DNA from: JAJCYE01 sp036260105 | GTDB lineage: Bacteria; Actinomycetota; CADDZG01; JAHWKV01 | Assembly: GCA_036260105.1 (NCBI GenBank) | Contig: DATAAN010000084.1 | Span: 1-7,681, forward strand | DNA length: 7,681 nucleotides | Direction of reading: 5' to 3' | In this document: positions 5,245-7,681 of the stretch, piece by piece | Layout of the letters: each line of letters begins with the position of its first letter | Position numbering within the stretch: position 1 is the first letter of the stretch | The notes under the pieces: generated by a model | The model's database searches: none | What the model was told of the DNA's origin: nothing | What the model saw: only the letters and a program-made list of their open reading frames with translations | Position numbers and translations under genes: made by a program

Positions 5245-6222
5245 CTAGGGAAGCTGGTTCAGCAGGTCGTTCAGGATGGCCAGCGGGATGTCGATGACAT
5301 CCAGGACCGGCGGCAGGAGCGGCAATGCTGCGTCGAGGGACGATGCCGGTTTGAACGGCTCGGTCCCGAGGGCAAGCTGGACTCCGTCGAGATCGGTGTG
5401 GGCTCCGACGTACGCCAGCTCGCGAGCAACGTCGCCCACTCCGTTGTGCGCCGGCCGGGGGAGGAACACCAGAGTGCTGAGCACCCCGAATGCCTTTCCT
5501 TCCGAGTCGAGGAACCCGCTGCCGGAGTCCCCCGGAATGCCGGGCGTCACGGTGAAGACGGTGTGGTTCCACCCGCCGTCGGTCTGCCCGCGGCTTATCC
5601 CCTCCTTCGGACGCAGCTCGGGTATACCCAGGCGCAACTCCGAGTTGCCGTAGCTGACGACCTTCTCGCCGGGCGATGTGGCCAGCGCAACGCCCGTCGG
5701 CCCGCCCCAGTGCGGCATGGTCGGGTTTACCCGGCCGTGGTCGGCTGGGTCGATGCGCACCAGCGCGAAGTCGTTGTACGAGCAGACGTGCGGTCTTGTC
5801 TCATCGATCTCCTGCATAGTTATCCAGGAGTTGTAGGCCAGCGTGCCCGGCTTCGTCGCACCCTGGATCTGGATCGGCGTCCCGAGGGGTAGGGACTGCG
5901 TCGAACAACCCGCCGGCCCTGTGGGCGACAGAGGGTCGGAGGCGGTGAGGGGGTCACCCTGCATCGAGCAGTGGGCGGCCTGGCCGAGGTAGATGTCGGT
6001 TTTGTCGAAGAAGACGAAGTTGGACGTGCACTGCGCCATTCCCGCCGTGATGGTCTGGACGCCCGGGAAAATGGTTGCCTCGCCCACCGGCGCCCATACC
6101 GGGGCGGCGGAGGCGGGTGCCGGCACGACGAGAGCCATGGCGGCCACCAGCGCGGCCACGGCCGCCGTGAGTCGGGCCCGGGTAGAGCGCCCGAGCCCGG
6201 CCGCCCCAATGCGCAAGGTCAA
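5245..6222 (-). CDS. Secreted chymotrypsin-fold (S1-like) serine protease
   Basis: This is a 325-residue exported protease. Its signal peptide has a basic n-region (GRSTRAR), a hydrophobic core at about 18-33 and an Ala-Ser-Ala cleavage site at 37-39. The catalytic triad is readable: His84 in GQAAHC, Asp151 in YNDFALVRI and Ser233 in GIPGDSGSG. Four cysteines (65, 85, 106, 147) suggest two disulfides, with 65-85 bridging beside the catalytic His as in chymotrypsin. The residue six before Ser233 is Pro227, so trypsin-like Lys/Arg specificity is not supported. No long pro-region follows the signal. The last 35 residues (about 291-325) form a leucine/isoleucine-rich amphipathic tail beyond the protease domain. 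The start chosen is TTG at 6222, overlapping the mhqD stop by TTGA, with AGAGG ten bases upstream. An ATG at 6309 would put 29 unneeded residues in front of the signal peptide. The substrate is unknown. Confidence 0.85.
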   Translation of the reverse strand: MTLRIGAAGLGRSTRARLTAAVAALVAAMALVVPAPASAAPVWAPVGEATIFPGVQTITAGMAQCTSNFVFFDKTDIYLGQAAHCSMQGDPLTASDPLSPTGPAGCSTQSLPLGTPIQIQGATKPGTLAYNSWITMQEIDETRPHVCSYNDFALVRIDPADHGRVNPTMPHWGGPTGVALATSPGEKVVSYGNSELRLGIPELRPKEGISRGQTDGGWNHTVFTVTPGIPGDSGSGFLDSEGKAFGVLSTLVFLPRPAHNGVGDVARELAYVGAHTDLDGVQLALGTEPFKPASSLDAALPLLPPVLDVIDIPLAILNDLLNQLP

Positions 6223-6851
6223 CTGCCGGCTGCCTCTGGCAGCTGTGACAGCCACCGTGCGGCGGTCGAGAGCTCCGCCGAGGTCAGCTCGTGGCCGCCG
6301 GGCATCCACTGCAGGGTCGCGTCGGCACCGGCTTTGCGGTAGAGGTCCGCCAGCACCTCTGCCCGGTCTCCGGGCACCATGGGGTCGTGGCGCCCGGCGG
6401 TGAGAAGGATCGGCTTGTCGGACAGGTCCGGTAGTTCTTCCGGCTCGAACGGGGGCATGGCGTGCAGAAGGGCCGCACCGGCCAGCACGTCCGGCTTCAG
6501 CAGAAGCAGGCTGGCGGCGATGTTGGCGCCGTTCGAGTAGCCGACGGCGACGACCCGCTCCTTGTCGAGATCGTAGTGCTCCACGGCTTTGTCAACGAAT
6601 TCCGCCAGCTCAAAGGTACGCGCCTTGAGATCCTCCTCGTCGAACACCCCCATCGCCAGGCGACGGAAGAAGCGCGGCATCCCGTTCTCCAGCACCTTGC
6701 CTCGCGGGCTCAGCAACGCGGCCTCCGGGTCCAGGGCCCGTCCGAGCGGTAGCAGATCGTTCTCGTTGCCGCCGGTGCCGTGTAGAAGAAGGAGGGTTCT
6801 CCAGGACTCGCCGGGGACGAAGCGGTGCACGAATCCGAGATCGTCGCTCAT
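6219..6851 (-). CDS. mhqD: MhqD-like alpha/beta-hydrolase (carboxylesterase/phospholipase family)
   Basis: This 210-residue cytosolic serine hydrolase is of the short carboxylesterase/YodD-MhqD type. The oxyanion-hole segment is LLLHGTGGNENDLLPL (21-36). The nucleophile elbow GYSNG gives Ser106, the acid is Asp156 in GRHDPMVP, and the base is His187 in GGHELT, so the catalytic set is complete. SPRGKVLENGMPRFFRR (48-64) is typical of this subgroup. In Bacillus subtilis, mhqD is co-transcribed with the ring-cleaving dioxygenase gene mhqO and is induced by 2-methylhydroquinone and catechol. The same pairing here supports the assignment, although the natural substrate of MhqD is not settled. The ATG overlaps the mhqO stop (ATGA) and has a strong ribosome site (GGGAGG). 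Its stop overlaps the protease TTG start. Confidence 0.88.
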   Translation of the reverse strand: MSDDLGFVHRFVPGESWRTLLLLHGTGGNENDLLPLGRALDPEAALLSPRGKVLENGMPRFFRRLAMGVFDEEDLKARTFELAEFVDKAVEHYDLDKERVVAVGYSNGANIAASLLLLKPDVLAGAALLHAMPPFEPEELPDLSDKPILLTAGRHDPMVPGDRAEVLADLYRKAGADATLQWMPGGHELTSAELSTAARWLSQLPEAAGS

Positions 6852-7681
6852 GGGGCCTCCCTTACCGCCGGCCGGCTGGTGCGGGGGTTGGTAAGCGGCG
6901 TCAGCCGCTCCTCCAGCAGATGCCTCATGTGTTCGTGCTGGGGCGGGAGCTGCAGCGACTCGCCGAGCTGCTCCAGCGGCTCGTCGATGGCAAAGCCCGG
7001 GCCGATGGTCGCAATCTCGAACAGCACGCCGCTCGGCTCCCGGAAGTAGATGGAGTAGAAGTACTGCCGGTCGATGATCGGGGTGGGGCTGAGGTGGCCG
7101 TCGATTATGCGCTGCCTCCAGCTCTCCTGGTCCTCGCGACTGCACGCCCACGCTATGTGGTGCACCGAGCCGCCGCCCTGGAACCCGCGCCCAGCCGGAG
7201 CCTGCTCGTAAAGGTATGTAGCCCGGCGCACGCCTTGCGTCAGCCGGTACGCGTCGGGCGCTCCGGCGACAGGCTCGAAGCCGAGCGTCTCGGTCAGAAC
7301 GGTGTGGCTGTCCAGGATGCGGTGGCCGGCCGCCTCGAGTTGTTGCTCTCGCCGGGAGGGCACCCGGTCGTAGACGCGCACGCCGGCGAAGCCCTTGAGG
7401 GCGAACTCGGCGGGGATCTCGTGCCAGTCGGCCGGCAGGGCCGGCTCGCCTTCGGGGTCGGCCACCAGCTCGATGCCCAGTCCCTCCGGATCCTCGAGCC
7501 GAAGCCGGTCCTCCAGCCGGGCGGCCTCGAACCCCTCCCCGGTCAGGCGCTCCTCCCAGAAGTCGAGCGCCTGCTGCCCGTCGACACCCCACTGGATGGT
7601 GTGAATCATGCCGGCGCCGTGGCGGCCCCTGCTGGCTCCGGGGTACTCGAAGAAGGTCAGAATGCTGCCCGGGCTGCCCGC
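6848..7681 (-). CDS. mhqO: MhqO-like ring-cleaving dioxygenase (VOC/glyoxalase fold), 5' end outside window
   Basis: This is the C-terminal 277 residues of a vicinal-oxygen-chelate protein of the MhqO/PcpA-like group, which are Fe(II)-type dioxygenases cleaving hydroquinone or catechol rings. Full members are about 310 residues. The frame is open to the window edge, and the visible start GSPGSILTFFEYPGA matches the first VOC module, so the methionine codon at 7609 is internal (HGAGMIHTIQW). The second VOC module holds GGGSVHHIAW (one of His174/His175 a metal ligand) and GVLFEIATIGPGF (Glu222 a ligand). The spacing of about 48 fits the second His and Glu ligands of PcpA. The first His ligand should lie in the missing N-terminal part. 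FYSIYFREPSGVLFE is typical of the family. It is the first visible gene of the minus-strand run and overlaps mhqD by ATGA. Quinone detoxification is inferred from the pairing. Confidence 0.9.
   Translation of the reverse strand, partial: AGSPGSILTFFEYPGASRGRHGAGMIHTIQWGVDGQQALDFWEERLTGEGFEAARLEDRLRLEDPEGLGIELVADPEGEPALPADWHEIPAEFALKGFAGVRVYDRVPSRREQQLEAAGHRILDSHTVLTETLGFEPVAGAPDAYRLTQGVRRATYLYEQAPAGRGFQGGGSVHHIAWACSREDQESWRQRIIDGHLSPTPIIDRQYFYSIYFREPSGVLFEIATIGPGFAIDEPLEQLGESLQLPPQHEHMRHLLEERLTPLTNPRTSRPAVREAP
6856..6862 (-). promoter_or_regulatory. Ribosome binding site of mhqD
   Basis: AGGGAGG on the minus strand ends four bases before the ATG at 6851, inside the last codons of mhqO. It is the strongest Shine-Dalgarno match in the window and fixes the mhqD start. 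It also shows that this gene can be loaded by ribosomes on its own as well as by coupling. Confidence 0.7.

Noticed and set aside
5236..5248. CTAG-GGGCT-CTAG inverted repeat holding both convergent stop codons
   Set aside because: Only a 4-bp stem; the symmetry follows from two TAG stops facing each other.
4601..5572. Minus-strand open frame (323 codons) spanning the lyase and the protease end
   Set aside because: No protein-like motifs; lies antisense to the lyase and out of frame with the protease.
4780..5892. Plus-strand open frame (370 codons) across the convergent junction
   Set aside because: Begins out of frame inside the lyase and continues antisense to the protease; no domain.
6223..6309. 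ATG 6309 as the protease start
   Set aside because: It would place 29 residues, overlapping mhqD, before the signal peptide; TTG 6222 gives a normal signal-peptide length and a TTGA overlap.
6852..7592. N-terminal extension of the esterase to 7592
   Set aside because: Shadow of mhqO in another frame; ATG 6851 has the strong ribosome site and starts the domain.
1..7681. tRNA, rRNA, CRISPR, insertion sequence or attachment site
   Set aside because: No non-coding space, spaced repeats, transposase motifs or terminal inverted repeats were seen.

Overview
The window is very GC-rich, uses GTG and TTG starts freely, and packs its genes end to end. It looks like chromosomal DNA of a high-GC Gram-positive bacterium (Actinomycetota). 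The mpg-tyrS neighbourhood is, from memory, also found in mycobacteria (Rv1688-Rv1689), which fits. The class cannot be set from sequence reading alone. Nothing suggests a mobile element, phage, CRISPR array, tRNA or rRNA.

Plus strand, bases 1-5239: five genes form one tight run. They are the 3' part of polX (family X DNA polymerase with a PHP nuclease domain), mpg (AAG-type 3-methyladenine DNA glycosylase), tyrS (tyrosyl-tRNA synthetase), a cation diffusion facilitator with a histidine-rich N-terminus, and a PatB/MalY-type PLP-dependent C-S lyase. Gaps are 1 bp, 9 bp and two 4-bp overlaps. PolX and Mpg could act in the same base-excision repair pathway. tyrS has no visible Shine-Dalgarno but has a TANNNT box exactly placed for a leaderless GTG start, so it may have its own promoter inside the run.

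Minus strand, bases 7681-5245: three genes overlap by 4 bp each. They are mhqO (VOC-fold extradiol-type ring-cleaving dioxygenase, 5' end outside the window), mhqD (alpha/beta-hydrolase esterase) and a secreted chymotrypsin-fold serine protease. The first two match the quinone/catechol detoxification pair known from Bacillus subtilis mhqNOD. The protease is an unexpected third member.

The two runs converge with 5 bp between stop codons and no convincing terminator. Only 15 bases of the window lie outside a proposed coding region (1062, 1666-1674, 5240-5244). Both edge genes are cut by the window: polX and mhqO are open in frame to the first and last base.

I find no clearly new multi-gene system. 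The best leads are the PolX-Mpg repair pair, the possible leaderless tyrS promoter, a TyrRS with Gly in the last position of its HIGH motif, the two-ended histidine-rich metal transporter, and the MhqO-MhqD-protease operon.
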